64,000 nt of DNA, taken from the NCBI RefSeq assembly GCF_902499125.1, contig NZ_CABVPX010000006.1:124001-188000 (forward strand), written 5' to 3'. Position numbers and translations under genes: made by a program. Each line of letters begins with the position of its first letter. Within the stretch, counting starts at the first letter, position 1. Positions 7,509 through 16,415 of the stretch are shown one piece after another. The notes under the pieces were generated by a model that was not told where the DNA came from, did not search any database, and worked only from the letters and a program-made list of their open reading frames with translations. This DNA is from Burkholderia arboris. GTDB lineage: Bacteria; Pseudomonadota; Gammaproteobacteria; Burkholderiales; Burkholderiaceae.

Positions 7509-8963
7509 TTGCGCACATTCCGGATCGGCTTCCGTGGCTTGTTCGTCAAGCTCGTGCCGACGTTCATCGTCGTGGGGTTCGTCGCGATGGTGCTGTCGTC
7601 GGTACTGACGAGCGTGCTGTGGCGCACGCATGCCGAAAGCGACATCCGCCGCTTTCTCGGCAACCTCGACCGCCCTGCACTGGCCGGCGCGGCCGGCGCC
7701 GTCGACTGGCGCGACCCGGTCGCCTGCCGCGCCGCGGCCGACGCGATGTTCTGGCAGATCGCGCGAATCGGCGCACGCGACGTGATGGATTTCGCGCCGA
7801 TGATGGGCTTCTTCGGCGCCGGCCGGCTGCAGGTGCGCATCGCGCGGCCGGATGGCGCGGGATGCGAGACGTCGCCGGCCGCGTCGCCGCTGTTGTCCGA
7901 TGCGTTCGCGGCGACCCCGGCCGATTCCGCCGCACCCGACACGATGCTGCATCGCGACGGCGACTGGGCGATCGTCACGCGCGTCGCGCTGGCCGGCGGC
8001 GCGATCGCGCGGATCGGCGTGCATTACTGGCCGGGCTGGCAACTCCACTACGAGATCGCCGACGATGCATCGGCCTACGACCTGATGCGCACCGTGCTGT
8101 ATCTCGGCGCGATGGGCGCGAGCTTTGCGGGACTGCTGGTTTGGTTGCTGGTGCGGCGCGTGCGGCGGATGACGGCCGCGGCCGACCGCTGGGCGGCCGG
8201 CGACCTGTCGGCGCGGATCGCCGATGCGTCGCGCGACGAGCTTGGCGCGCTGGCCGCGCATTTCAACCGGATGGCCGATGCGCTCGCGCGTGCATTCGGC
8301 ACGCAGAAGGCGCTCGCGGTGTCGGTCGAGCGCACCCGCATCGCGCGCGATTTGCACGACACCGCGAAGCAGCGCAGCTTCGTGCTCGGCCTCAAGCTGA
8401 CCGAACTGGAATACGAGGCGCAGCGCCACCCCGACTTGCTGCCGACCGTCGGCGCGGCGCGGCGCCTGGCCGATCATCTGCAGCAGGATCTCGACAACGT
8501 GGTGACCGGCTTCAGCCTGCCCGCGATCGCCGAGGACGGCCTGCACGCGGCCGTTTCGCACGCGGTGCACGACCTGCTGGCCGGTTCGGGCATCGACTGG
8601 TCGCTCGACCTGCCGGAAGCCGCGACGCGCGCGCTCGATGCCCATCCGGCAGCCGCGCACGAACTGCTGATGATCACGCACGAGGCAGCCGCGAATGCGC
8701 TGCGTCATAGCGGCTGCCGCCGGATCGACATCGCGTGCGAACCCGGCACTGCCGGGCGCGCATCGACCGGTTCGCTGCCGCGCTGGCGATGGGTCGTGCG
8801 CGACGACGGCAGCGGCTTCGATCCGGCCGCCGTGCCCGTCGGCATGGGGCTCGGCAACCTGCGCTGGCGCGCGGACGCGCTGCCCGGCGGCATGCTCGAC
8901 ATCGTGTCGGGCGCGGACGGCACGCGCGTGACCGTTCATTTCAATCCGATGGAGACGGCATGA
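7509..8963 (+). CDS. Membrane sensor histidine kinase, NarX/HisKA_3 type
   Basis: The 484-residue kinase has a first membrane segment (about 13-36), a periplasmic sensor region of about 150 residues without a recognisable fold, a second membrane segment (about 195-217), a HAMP linker (MTAAADRWAAGDLSARI region) and the HisKA_3 dimerisation helix with phospho-acceptor His283 in ARDLHDTAKQ. The HATPase domain follows (HEAAANALRHSG as N box, DDGSGFD and GMGLGNL as G boxes). The start is TTG at 7509, supported by AGGAG seven bases before it; no ATG is nearby. The stop overlaps the start of the response regulator gene by four bases (ATGA), so the two are translationally coupled. Confidence 0.93.
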   Translation: MRTFRIGFRGLFVKLVPTFIVVGFVAMVLSSVLTSVLWRTHAESDIRRFLGNLDRPALAGAAGAVDWRDPVACRAAADAMFWQIARIGARDVMDFAPMMGFFGAGRLQVRIARPDGAGCETSPAASPLLSDAFAATPADSAAPDTMLHRDGDWAIVTRVALAGGAIARIGVHYWPGWQLHYEIADDASAYDLMRTVLYLGAMGASFAGLLVWLLVRRVRRMTAAADRWAAGDLSARIADASRDELGALAAHFNRMADALARAFGTQKALAVSVERTRIARDLHDTAKQRSFVLGLKLTELEYEAQRHPDLLPTVGAARRLADHLQQDLDNVVTGFSLPAIAEDGLHAAVSHAVHDLLAGSGIDWSLDLPEAATRALDAHPAAAHELLMITHEAAANALRHSGCRRIDIACEPGTAGRASTGSLPRWRWVVRDDGSGFDPAAVPVGMGLGNLRWRADALPGGMLDIVSGADGTRVTVHFNPMETA

Positions 8964-9607
8964 CCACCATCCTCATCGCCGACGATCATGCGGTCGTGCG
9001 CGAAGGCATCCGCGGACTGCTACGGCTCGATGCATCGTTCGAGATCGTCGCGGAAACGGACGACGGCGCATCGACGATCGAGCAGGTGCGCGCGCATCGC
9101 CCCGACGTGCTGTTGCTCGACCTGATGATGCCGGGCATGGGCCACGCGGGCGCGCCCGCCGTCATCCGCGCGATTCGCACGGCCAGCGGCGATACGCACA
9201 TCATGGTGCTGACCTCGTCCGACGACGATGCGCTGGCGCTCGCCGCGATCGACGCCGGCGCCGATTCGTTCCTGCTGAAATCGATGCGCGGCGAGCGTCT
9301 GCTGCAGGCGATCCACGCGGCCGTCCACGGCGAACCGACGCTGCACCCGGGCATCGCGCAGCGCATGATCGGCGCATTGCGCAAGCCGCCGCGCAGCCCG
9401 TTCGCCGCGTTGACCGCGCGCGAGCTGGAAGTGCTGCGCTGCCTGGCCGAGGGCGGCAGCAATGCGCGCATCGCGACGACGCTCGGCATCACCGAAAAGA
9501 CCGTCAAGACGCATCTCGGCAACGTGATGTCGAAGCTGCACCTGTCGGACCGCACGCAGGCCGTCGCGCTGGCATGGCGCGAAGGACTGATGTCGCCGAA
9601 ATCCTGA
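8960..9607 (+). CDS. NarL/FixJ-family response regulator
   Basis: The 215-residue regulator has a receiver domain with the acidic pair DD8-9, phosphorylation site Asp54 (LLLDLMMPGM), conserved Thr/Ser in VLTSSDDD and Lys in FLLKSM, followed by a LuxR-type helix-turn-helix (residues about 148-205: LTARELEVLRCLAEGGSNARIA, then EKTVKTHLGNVMSKLHLSDRTQAV). It is the cognate partner of the overlapping HisKA_3 kinase gene. The output genes are not evident; the small lipoprotein and S41 peptidase genes that follow 200 bases downstream on the same strand are possible but unproven targets. Confidence 0.94.
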   Translation: MTTILIADDHAVVREGIRGLLRLDASFEIVAETDDGASTIEQVRAHRPDVLLLDLMMPGMGHAGAPAVIRAIRTASGDTHIMVLTSSDDDALALAAIDAGADSFLLKSMRGERLLQAIHAAVHGEPTLHPGIAQRMIGALRKPPRSPFAALTARELEVLRCLAEGGSNARIATTLGITEKTVKTHLGNVMSKLHLSDRTQAVALAWREGLMSPKS

Positions 9608-9611
9608 CAGC

Positions 9612-9643
9612 CGCCGGTTCGCCGGTTCGCCGGTTCGCCGGCT
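9612..9643 (+). repeat. 8-bp tandem repeat, four copies
   Basis: CGCCGGTT is repeated head to tail three times with a fourth copy changed to CGCCGGCT, directly after the stop codon of the response regulator gene. Such short arrays slip during replication, so copy number may differ between strains. No coding consequence is visible. Confidence 0.85.
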
Positions 9644-9822
9644 CTCGGTGGCGGCGAAACGCCAGCCGCCGTTCGCGCGCTCCCCGGCGGCGCTTGCCGC
9701 GTCTGCGACTTTGGTCGCATGCATTCCCCCGCAACGACAGGACCTTCGCCCGATGTGCGGCGCGGGTGGCGTCCCTAAAGTGACGCTGTCGCGCGATCGA
9801 GCGCATTCGTTACGGCGAAACC

Positions 9823-10194
9823 ATGAGACCTGCCTGGCTGCTGTTCCTTCCTGTCGCGCTGGCGGCGTGCGCGTCGCCCGAGCCTTCCGCCGCCGGCCGC
9901 GACGTGCGCATCGTCATGCGCGATCCCGGCAGCGCCTGCCGTCATCTCGGCGACGTGACCGGCAGCCGCGGCAACTTCCTGATCGGCGGCTTCATCCCGG
10001 ACGCGACGCTCGAGACCGGCGCGCGCAACGACCTGAAGAACCGGGCGGCCGAACTCGGCGGCAACGTCGTGGTGCTGCTCACGCAGCGCGGCGTGCAAAG
10101 CGGCAGCTTCGACGGCACCGACGGCGGCTACCTGCGGCAGACCGGCGTCACGCTGACCGGCAGCGTCTATCGCTGTCCGGGTACGGGAGCGTGA
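9823..10194 (+). CDS. DUF4156-type lipoprotein
   Basis: A 123-residue protein with a lipoprotein signal peptide (lipobox LAAC, Cys around residue 17). The mature part has the DUF4156 pattern: CRHLGDVTGSRGNF, then the NDLKNRAAELGGNVVVLL helix-strand, and a C-terminal VYRCP that probably forms a disulfide with the first cysteine. DUF4156 proteins are outer-membrane or periplasmic lipoproteins of unknown function, some in stress regulons. The S41 peptidase gene begins two bases after its stop, so the two are one operon. Confidence 0.88.
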   Translation: MRPAWLLFLPVALAACASPEPSAAGRDVRIVMRDPGSACRHLGDVTGSRGNFLIGGFIPDATLETGARNDLKNRAAELGGNVVVLLTQRGVQSGSFDGTDGGYLRQTGVTLTGSVYRCPGTGA

Positions 10195-10195
10195 C

Positions 10196-11677
10196 ATGCG
10201 CCTCTTCGCGACCCTGATATGGAGCCTCGGCATTTCCGGCTGGCTGCCCGGCTGCGGCGGCGACGCCAACGAACCCGCCGTGCCGGGCGGCCTGCCGCCG
10301 GCGCCGCGCGAGAGGCTGCGCGCCGCGTTGCAGGACGACGCATTCGTGCCGCAGACGCACGGCATCTGGGCGCTCGCCGGCACCGGCGCCATCGCGGAGA
10401 TTGGACCGCACGGCGCCGTCATCTACACCACGACGCGCACCGGCAACCTGTGCTGGCGCGATCCCGCGTACAACGCGAGCACGAAGGCGACTGCCGCCCT
10501 GATCGGGATGTATGCGCACTGGCGCGGCGACATGATCTTCACCGATTCGCCCGACGGGCTGCAACTGCATGCGCGCCCACTGGCCGCGCTGCCCGACGCG
10601 TGCCGCACGGCGGGCAGCGGCGCGTCGTCGCCGCTTGCGACTTACGACGCGGTCGCGGCCCTGCTGCTCGATTACTACTCGTTCGCGGCCGACTACGACA
10701 TCGACTGGCCAGCACGCATCGCGCGGCTGCGTCCGCAGGCGGCCGCGGCCGGCAGCGACGCGGCGCTCGCGCCCGTGCTCGACGCGCTGCTCGCCGCACC
10801 GGTCGATGCGCATACCAGCATCGGCGACGAAAGCGATTCGTTCACGCTCGGCTGGCGCGACGAAAACGCGCCGCAGCAGACGTTTCGCCGGTTGCGCCAC
10901 GCGTGGGCGCAGGAGGCGCCCGATACGCCGTTTCCGGCCTGGCTCGGCGTCTGGCATGCGCGCCAGACGCAGGCACGGCTCGGCTTGCTGCGCGCCGATG
11001 CGCGCGGCATCGAATTCGACGGCAGCGTGGTCTGGGGCGTGCTAGACGGCAATATCGGCTATCTCGCGATCGACCGGATGGGCGGCTTCGCGGGCGCTCC
11101 GATCACCGACATCGAACAGGATCGGGCCCGGCTGGCCGGCAAGCTCGATGCCGTGTTCGAGCGGCTCAAGGAGACGCGTGCGCTCGTGCTCGACCTCGCG
11201 TTCAACCAGGGCGGCGCGGCCGAGATCGCGCACGACATCGCCGCCCGCTTCGCCGACCGCAAGCGGCTCGCCTATACGCGTGCGCTGCCGCAGGCGGCCG
11301 GCGTCGCGCCGCAGCCGTTCCACGTCGAACCGGGCGGCGCCGTGCACTACGCTAAGCCGGTCGTCGTGCTGACGAGCGACGTCACCGTCAGCGCCGGTGA
11401 GTACCTCGTGCTGATGATGCGCACGCTGCCGCACGCGGTCCAGGCCGGACAGGCCACGCAGGGGGCGTTGTCCGGCGGCTTTGGCAAAGGGTTGCCGAAC
11501 GGCTGGATGATGGGCATCGCCAATCATGTGACGCGCGATGCGGCCGGCGTGTCGTACGAAGCACGGGGAATCCGGCCCGACGTGGCATTCGACGTGATCC
11601 CGGACAATGCCTCGGAGTCGGGATATGTTCGCGCCGTGACGCGTGCCGCGATGCTTGCGGCACAGCGGGCGCGGTAA
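10196..11677 (+). CDS. S41-family (tail-specific protease-like) peptidase lipoprotein
   Basis: The 493-residue protein begins with a hydrophobic leader ending WLPGCGG, read as a lipobox. The C-terminal half is an S41 peptidase domain: GNIGYLAIDRMGGF, the VLDLAFNQGGA strand-loop typical of the family's RxNxGG region, and nucleophile Ser399 in VTVSAGEY, followed by GALSGGFGKGLPNGW and GIRPDV. The PDZ domain of CtpA/Tsp is absent or unrecognisable, as in the shorter DUF-type S41 lipoproteins. The catalytic lysine that normally follows the serine in Tsp-type enzymes is not obvious, so activity may use the other S41 arrangement. It is co-transcribed with the DUF4156 lipoprotein gene, from which it is separated by one base. 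Confidence 0.87.
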   Translation: MRLFATLIWSLGISGWLPGCGGDANEPAVPGGLPPAPRERLRAALQDDAFVPQTHGIWALAGTGAIAEIGPHGAVIYTTTRTGNLCWRDPAYNASTKATAALIGMYAHWRGDMIFTDSPDGLQLHARPLAALPDACRTAGSGASSPLATYDAVAALLLDYYSFAADYDIDWPARIARLRPQAAAAGSDAALAPVLDALLAAPVDAHTSIGDESDSFTLGWRDENAPQQTFRRLRHAWAQEAPDTPFPAWLGVWHARQTQARLGLLRADARGIEFDGSVVWGVLDGNIGYLAIDRMGGFAGAPITDIEQDRARLAGKLDAVFERLKETRALVLDLAFNQGGAAEIAHDIAARFADRKRLAYTRALPQAAGVAPQPFHVEPGGAVHYAKPVVVLTSDVTVSAGEYLVLMMRTLPHAVQAGQATQGALSGGFGKGLPNGWMMGIANHVTRDAAGVSYEARGIRPDVAFDVIPDNASESGYVRAVTRAAMLAAQRAR

Positions 11678-11795
11678 CGCGCCGGCGCACGCGCAGCGTG
11701 GACCGGTCGCGCCGCATCCCTGGGCTGTCATGGATCTGCCACCGTCGACCGGTAGCGTTCGGGGCTGACCCACGCTATCGACAGACGAATCCGCC

Positions 11796-12461
11796 ATGCA
11801 GCGCACGTCGCGCGCCACGCCCCACGTTTATGCGGCCACGTCCCGCGCCCTCGCCATCAGCCTCGCGGTCAACCTGTTGCTGCTTGCCGTCGAAACGGCC
11901 GCGGCATCGGCTGCGCATTCGTCGGGGCTGCTCGCGGACGTCGCGCATGCGGCGATCGACCTCGCGGCCGATGCGCTGATCCTCGTTGCCTGCCGGCTCG
12001 ATGCCCGCCTGCCGCCGGAGCGGCGCCCGACCTACGAACCGCTCGCGCTCGCCGGTCTCGGCGCATTGCTCGCCGCGACCGGCGCGCAGATGATCTGGCA
12101 GGCGATGAGCCGCTTCGCGACGCCGCCCGTCGTGCAGCCGGGCGCGACGGCGCTCGCGCTCGTCGCCGTCGCGCTTGCCGGCAAGGCCGTGCTGTCGCAC
12201 TGGATGCTGCGCAAGGCGCGCGAGACCGGTTCCGCGCTGCTCGAGGCGAGCGGCTGGCACGTGCGTACCGATGCGCTGTCGTCGTTGCTGGCGGCGCTCG
12301 CGATGAGTGCGGCGCTGGTCGGTTTCGGCCGCCTCGACGATCTGGCCGCGCTCGCGATCGGCGCGCTCGTGATCCGCACGGGCGCCGGTTTCATCCGGCG
12401 CGGCTGCGCGCAATGGCCGGCGTTGGCCGCATGGGCCGATCGCTCGACGCGCGGGTCGTGA
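11796..12461 (+). CDS. Cation diffusion facilitator-type membrane protein lacking the cytoplasmic domain
   Basis: A 221-residue integral membrane protein with the CDF six-helix layout. HSSGLLADVAHAAIDLAADAL matches the helix II signature with its H-x3-D metal pair, and WHVRTDALSSLLAAL matches helix V with a second H-x3-D, so the zinc/iron transport site is intact. The usual C-terminal metal-sensing domain (about 80 residues) is missing: the protein ends shortly after the sixth helix with a short basic tail. CDF proteins export Zn, Fe, Mn, Co or Ni by proton exchange as dimers. A strong hairpin terminator follows at 12536-12564. Whether the short form is functional or a decayed gene is undecided. 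Confidence 0.85.
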   Translation: MQRTSRATPHVYAATSRALAISLAVNLLLLAVETAAASAAHSSGLLADVAHAAIDLAADALILVACRLDARLPPERRPTYEPLALAGLGALLAATGAQMIWQAMSRFATPPVVQPGATALALVAVALAGKAVLSHWMLRKARETGSALLEASGWHVRTDALSSLLAALAMSAALVGFGRLDDLAALAIGALVIRTGAGFIRRGCAQWPALAAWADRSTRGS

Positions 12462-12535
12462 ACGCGGGCAGCATCGGCGTGCATTGAGCGCCGCTACCCG
12501 CTTCGGGTGACGCATCCGGGCGGCGCAGAATGAAG

Positions 12536-12564
12536 AAGAGGCTCGCGTTGCGCGAGCCTCTTTT
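12536..12564 (+). terminator. Rho-independent terminator after the CDF gene
   Basis: A 12-bp perfect stem (12536-12547 with 12551-12562), TTG loop and a run of four T on the plus strand. It closes the plus-strand CDF transcript; on the minus strand it could also serve the convergent LuxR gene, although the U-run is weaker there. Confidence 0.85.
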
Positions 12565-12668
12565 GCGTGATGTCGTCACCGCCGTTCGGCGCAGGACGCA
12601 TCGGCCGGTGTCGATGTATTGCCAGACGAATGCATCCCTGGCCGATCAGTCGGCATCGAGCCTGTGGC

Positions 12669-13886
12669 TTACCCGAGCGGCACGACACTCCCGAGCAGGA
12701 TCCGCACGAGCGTCGCCTGACGCGTGACGCCCGTCTTCGAGAAGATCGCGCGCAAGTGGGTGCGCGCCGTGTTCTTGCTGATCCCCGATTCCTCGGCCGC
12801 TTCCTCGAGCGTCAGCCCGTTCGTCAGCAGCAGCGCGAGCGACGTCTCGGCCGGGGTCAGGTCGAACAGCTTGCGGATGATCTCCTGCGCCCCCTGCGGC
12901 TTGCGGTCGGGGTCGCGCAGGAACAGCGTGACGGCCGGCCGCCGCTTGTTGTCTTCCGACCAGTCGGACAGCAGCACCGTGCGCACCAGCAGACCCAGGC
13001 GCGGCTTGTCGAAGCTGCGCGTGATCGGCATCGCCTCGACGGTTGCCGCGGCCGTGCCGTGGTGACCCATCACCGCATGGCGGATCAGCCGCTTCAGCGT
13101 GCGGTTCTCCTGCGCGTCGGTCGCCTCGATCGTGCCGCGCGCAATCGTCAGACCGTTGTTCTGCTTGAGGATCTCGTCGGCGACGCTGTTCATGTCGATG
13201 ATCGTGCCGTTCTCGTCGAGCGCGATCGTGCCGACCTGCATGCGGTCGATCGCATTCGCGTAGATCGAGCGTTCGACCTCGGCCGAATCGAGCCGCGAAT
13301 GCAGTTCCACCGCGCGCTTCAGGTGCGGTAGCAGCAGCGCGCAGATCGCCTTGTCGCGCGCGGAGAACTGCTTCGACGCGTGGTTGCGGCAGACGCGGAA
13401 CCGGCATTCGACGCCCGACGGCGTGCGCAGGTCCGCGCCGAGGATATAGCGCACGTCCTGCGGCTTCAGGAACTGCTTGTACAGTTCGCTCGACAGCCAG
13501 CCCGTGTCGCCGAACACGTCGTCGACCGTGACCACGCGATCGGCCGGCAGGCCGACGAACGGGTCGAGCGAATAGTAGTAGTTGTTGTACGACGCCTCGC
13601 CGTCGCCCGGCACGACCGGGCCGAATTCCGAGGCGTGCACGGACAGCGGCGCGCGGCGATCGCTCGCGGCCGCGCGCAGGATCAGCGTCACGTAGTTCGC
13701 CTGCAGCCAGCGACGGACGAGCTCGAGCGCACCGGCCCACGGCGGCGTCTCCAGCGGCCCCTGGTAAATGCGTGCCATCAGCTCGCTGAAATCCGCGACG
13801 CCGATATCGGCCTCGTCACTTGTTGCCTGGCTCTCTTGCGGAGCCCATCTCGTCTCCATCAGCACGCTCCATCCTCCATACGACAT
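12669..13886 (-). CDS. LuxR-family transcriptional regulator with large N-terminal sensing region
   Basis: The 405-residue protein has a C-terminal LuxR-type helix-turn-helix (about 340-400: DLTPAETSLALLLTNGLTLEEA, then GISKNTARTHLRAIFSKTGVTRQATLVRIL). The N-terminal 330 residues include a Tyr-rich NNYYYSLDPF segment and a PAS-like stretch (DRMQVGTIALDENGTIIDMN), so it may sense a small ligand; it has no receiver or autoinducer domain signature that I recognise. This architecture recurs in Burkholderia as orphan regulators. The start could also be the ATG at 13859. A near-palindrome centred on AGACGCGTCT lies 35 bases upstream. The divergent alpha/beta hydrolase and ribB genes are the nearest possible targets. 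Confidence 0.88.
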   Translation of the reverse strand: MSYGGWSVLMETRWAPQESQATSDEADIGVADFSELMARIYQGPLETPPWAGALELVRRWLQANYVTLILRAAASDRRAPLSVHASEFGPVVPGDGEASYNNYYYSLDPFVGLPADRVVTVDDVFGDTGWLSSELYKQFLKPQDVRYILGADLRTPSGVECRFRVCRNHASKQFSARDKAICALLLPHLKRAVELHSRLDSAEVERSIYANAIDRMQVGTIALDENGTIIDMNSVADEILKQNNGLTIARGTIEATDAQENRTLKRLIRHAVMGHHGTAAATVEAMPITRSFDKPRLGLLVRTVLLSDWSEDNKRRPAVTLFLRDPDRKPQGAQEIIRKLFDLTPAETSLALLLTNGLTLEEAAEESGISKNTARTHLRAIFSKTGVTRQATLVRILLGSVVPLG

Positions 13887-13917
13887 GTTTCCGGTGCGAC
13901 CACCCGCGCCGCCATGA

Positions 13918-13933
13918 TTAAGACGCGTCTAAA
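13918..13933. promoter_or_regulatory. Near-palindrome in the LuxR regulator / hydrolase divergent promoter
   Basis: TTAAGACGCGTCTAAA contains a perfect 10-base palindrome (13921-13930) whose flanks continue the symmetry with one mismatch per side. It lies 32 bases upstream of the LuxR-type gene and about 200 bases before the divergent hydrolase gene, in the 253-base intergenic gap. It is a candidate operator for the LuxR-type protein. Confidence 0.4.
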
Positions 13934-14139
13934 TTCCGGCGTCATCGGGAGATTCACTGAATGGTGAGAATTGGTCATTCGCGCAGACGAACCATCGTCC
14001 AATCGGATGATGTGGCGCCCTGCCTGCTGCGCTGGAATGCCCGTCAGGCCGTGCCGGCAAGCATCCGGCGCGGACTCAGGGAAAACCGCGACACGGGTTT
14101 ACCTGATTCAGACCGCTTCCGATTCAGACAGGAGTTCCC

Positions 14140-15078
14140 ATGCCGCTCGACCCTCAGGCGCAGGCGCTGCTTGCCGCATTCGCCCAGGCCCCCGCGATCG
14201 ATTTCGCGCAGCTCACCGTTCCCGCGTACCGCGCGAGTCTCGCCGCGGGCGGCGCCTTCGCGCCCGGCGACGCCATTGCCGCCGAAGAGGACTGGCAGAT
14301 CCCGGCATCGGGCCGCCCGTTGTCCGCACGGCTGTATCGGCCCGACGCCGACGGACCCTTGCCGCTGACCGTGTTCTTCCACGGCGGCGGCTTCGTGTCG
14401 TGCGGCATCGATTCGCACGCGAACCTGTGCCGCAGCCTCGCGCGGCGCGCGCGTACGCTCGTGCTGTCGGTCGACTACCGGCTCGCGCCCGAAGCACGCT
14501 TCCCGGCCGCCGCACACGACGCATGCGACGCCGTGCGCTGGGCGGCGGCCAGTGCACGCGATCTCGGCGCGCGTGCCGGTGCGGTGGCCGTGGCGGGCGA
14601 CAGTGCGGGCGGCAATCTCGCGGCGGTCGCCGCGCTGCAACTGCGCGACTCGGGCGTCGCGATCGCTCACCAGTTGCTGTTGTATCCGGTCGTCGATTGC
14701 GCGACCGAGCATCCTTCGTACGAATCGCTCGGCGACGGCTTTTTCCTGACGGCCGACATGATGCGCTGGTTCAAGCATCACTACTTCGACGACGGCGCCG
14801 ATCGCGCGTCGCCGCTCGCCAGCCCGCTCGCCACGCCGGACGTCGCGGGCGTTGCTCCGGCGACGATCGTCAGCGCCGAATTCGATCCACTGCGCGACGA
14901 GGCCGAAGCGTATGCGCTGCGCCTCGCGCAGGCCGGCACACCGGTGACCCTGGTGCGCTGGCCGGGCCAGTTGCACGGTTTCGCGAGCATGCTCGGCGCC
15001 GTCGACGCGGCCGATCGCGTGCTGACGTTCGGCGCCGCCGCGCTGCGCCGCGCGTTCGACGCCACGGAGTCGCAATGA
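14140..15078 (+). CDS. Alpha/beta hydrolase of the hormone-sensitive lipase (HGGG) family
   Basis: A 312-residue esterase-type hydrolase. The oxyanion motif HGGG is at 81-84, nucleophile Ser155 in GDSAGG, and the acid and base are Asp249 (EFDPLRDE) and His279 (LHGF), so the whole catalytic triad of the HSL/family IV esterases is present. No signal peptide is seen, so it acts in the cytoplasm on short-chain esters; the true substrate is unknown. AGGAG sits before the ATG. Its stop overlaps the ATG of ribB (ATGA), so the two are translationally coupled, although no metabolic link between an esterase and riboflavin synthesis is obvious. Confidence 0.92.
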   Translation: MPLDPQAQALLAAFAQAPAIDFAQLTVPAYRASLAAGGAFAPGDAIAAEEDWQIPASGRPLSARLYRPDADGPLPLTVFFHGGGFVSCGIDSHANLCRSLARRARTLVLSVDYRLAPEARFPAAAHDACDAVRWAAASARDLGARAGAVAVAGDSAGGNLAAVAALQLRDSGVAIAHQLLLYPVVDCATEHPSYESLGDGFFLTADMMRWFKHHYFDDGADRASPLASPLATPDVAGVAPATIVSAEFDPLRDEAEAYALRLAQAGTPVTLVRWPGQLHGFASMLGAVDAADRVLTFGAAALRRAFDATESQ

Positions 15079-16199
15079 CGCTCGCCAGCACGCTGGAGAT
15101 CGTCGACGAGCTTCGTGCGGGCCGCATGGTCCTGCTCGTCGACGAAGAGGATCGCGAGAATGAAGGCGATCTCGTGATCGCCGCCGATCACGTGACGCCC
15201 GACGCGATCAATTTCATGGCGCGCTTCGGGCGCGGGCTGATCTGCCTGACGCTGACCGCCGAGCGCTGCGAGCAACTTCGGCTGCCGCAGATGGCCGATC
15301 ACAACGGCACGCCGTTCGGCACCGCGTTCACCGTCAGCATCGAGGCGGCCGAAGGCGTGACGACCGGCATTTCGGCGGCCGATCGTGCGCATACGATCCG
15401 CGCGGCGGTGCGGGAAGGCGCGCGCCCCGACGATCTCGTGCAGCCCGGCCACGTGTTCCCGATCGCCGCGCGCCCGGGCGGCGTGCTCGTGCGTGCGGGT
15501 CACACGGAAGCCGGCTGCGATCTCGCGGCGCTGGCCGGGCTCACGCCGGCGTCGGTGATCTGCGAAGTGATGAACGACGACGGCACGATGGCGCGCCTGC
15601 CGGAGCTGAAGACGTTCGCCGCGCATCACGGGCTGAAGATCGGCACGATCGCCGACCTGATCCACTACCGCCGCGAGCACGAATCGCTCGTCGAGCGCGT
15701 CGGTGAGCGGCCGCTGCATACGCCGTGGGGGCGGTTTCGCGCGATCGAGTATCGCGACGCGGTGCACGGCGCACCGCATCTCGCGCTCGTGCGCGGCGAA
15801 CCCGATCCCGCGACGCCCGTGCTGACGCGCGTGCACGAATGCCATTCGTTGCTCGACCTGCTCGACGCGGAGCCGTCCGCGCATTCGTGGCCGTTGCACG
15901 CGGCGCTGCAGCGCATCGACGCGGCCGGTTGCGGGGTGGCGGTGCTGCTCGATTGCGACATGCGCGGCGACGCGATGCGGGTGCCATCCGGCACGGTGCG
16001 CCGCGACGGGCGCGTGACGGGGATCGGATCGCAGATCCTGCGCGACGTCGGCGTGCGGCGGCTGAACGTGCTGTCGAGCCCGTTCCGGCTGCCGGCGCTG
16101 TCGGGGCACGACCTGGAGATCATGGCGTTCATCCCGCTCGGGGACGACGATCCGGAAAGCGCACGGGGCGGGCACGGGAGTCCGCTGCGGGCCGCTTGA
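15075..16199 (+). CDS. ribB: 3,4-dihydroxy-2-butanone-4-phosphate synthase fused to a degenerate GTP cyclohydrolase II domain
   Basis: The N-terminal 205 residues are a complete RibB: DEEDRENEGDLVIAA with the acidic Mg-binding loop, GHVFPI and RAGHTEAGCDLA with the catalytic His and Asp/Cys, and EVMNDDGTMAR. RibB makes the four-carbon unit of riboflavin from ribulose 5-phosphate. The C-terminal 165 residues align with GTP cyclohydrolase II (RVHECHSLLD in place of RVHSECLTGD) but the RCDCG zinc-cysteine pair and the GQEGRGIGL motif are gone, so this half should be inactive (RibBX-type fusion). GTP cyclohydrolase activity must come from another gene. No FMN riboswitch precedes it; it overlaps the hydrolase gene by four bases. 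Confidence 0.93.
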   Translation: MTLASTLEIVDELRAGRMVLLVDEEDRENEGDLVIAADHVTPDAINFMARFGRGLICLTLTAERCEQLRLPQMADHNGTPFGTAFTVSIEAAEGVTTGISAADRAHTIRAAVREGARPDDLVQPGHVFPIAARPGGVLVRAGHTEAGCDLAALAGLTPASVICEVMNDDGTMARLPELKTFAAHHGLKIGTIADLIHYRREHESLVERVGERPLHTPWGRFRAIEYRDAVHGAPHLALVRGEPDPATPVLTRVHECHSLLDLLDAEPSAHSWPLHAALQRIDAAGCGVAVLLDCDMRGDAMRVPSGTVRRDGRVTGIGSQILRDVGVRRLNVLSSPFRLPALSGHDLEIMAFIPLGDDDPESARGGHGSPLRAA

Positions 16200-16415
16200 T
16201 GCGTCGATGCACGGGCGTCGCGCGCGACGCCTGATGCGGGATGGTCGGCCGGGTGGACGCTCGACAGGCTATCGTTTGTTTTCGCGAAATGCCGCCTCGG
16301 GTCGGTATTTCGCCGACGCATGCCGACGTTCATGTCCGGCGGGATGCCGGCTTGCCGCCGTCCCGCGCCATGACTCATCCACCCGGACGATGCGAGCCCG
16401 CACCACCGCCCCACA

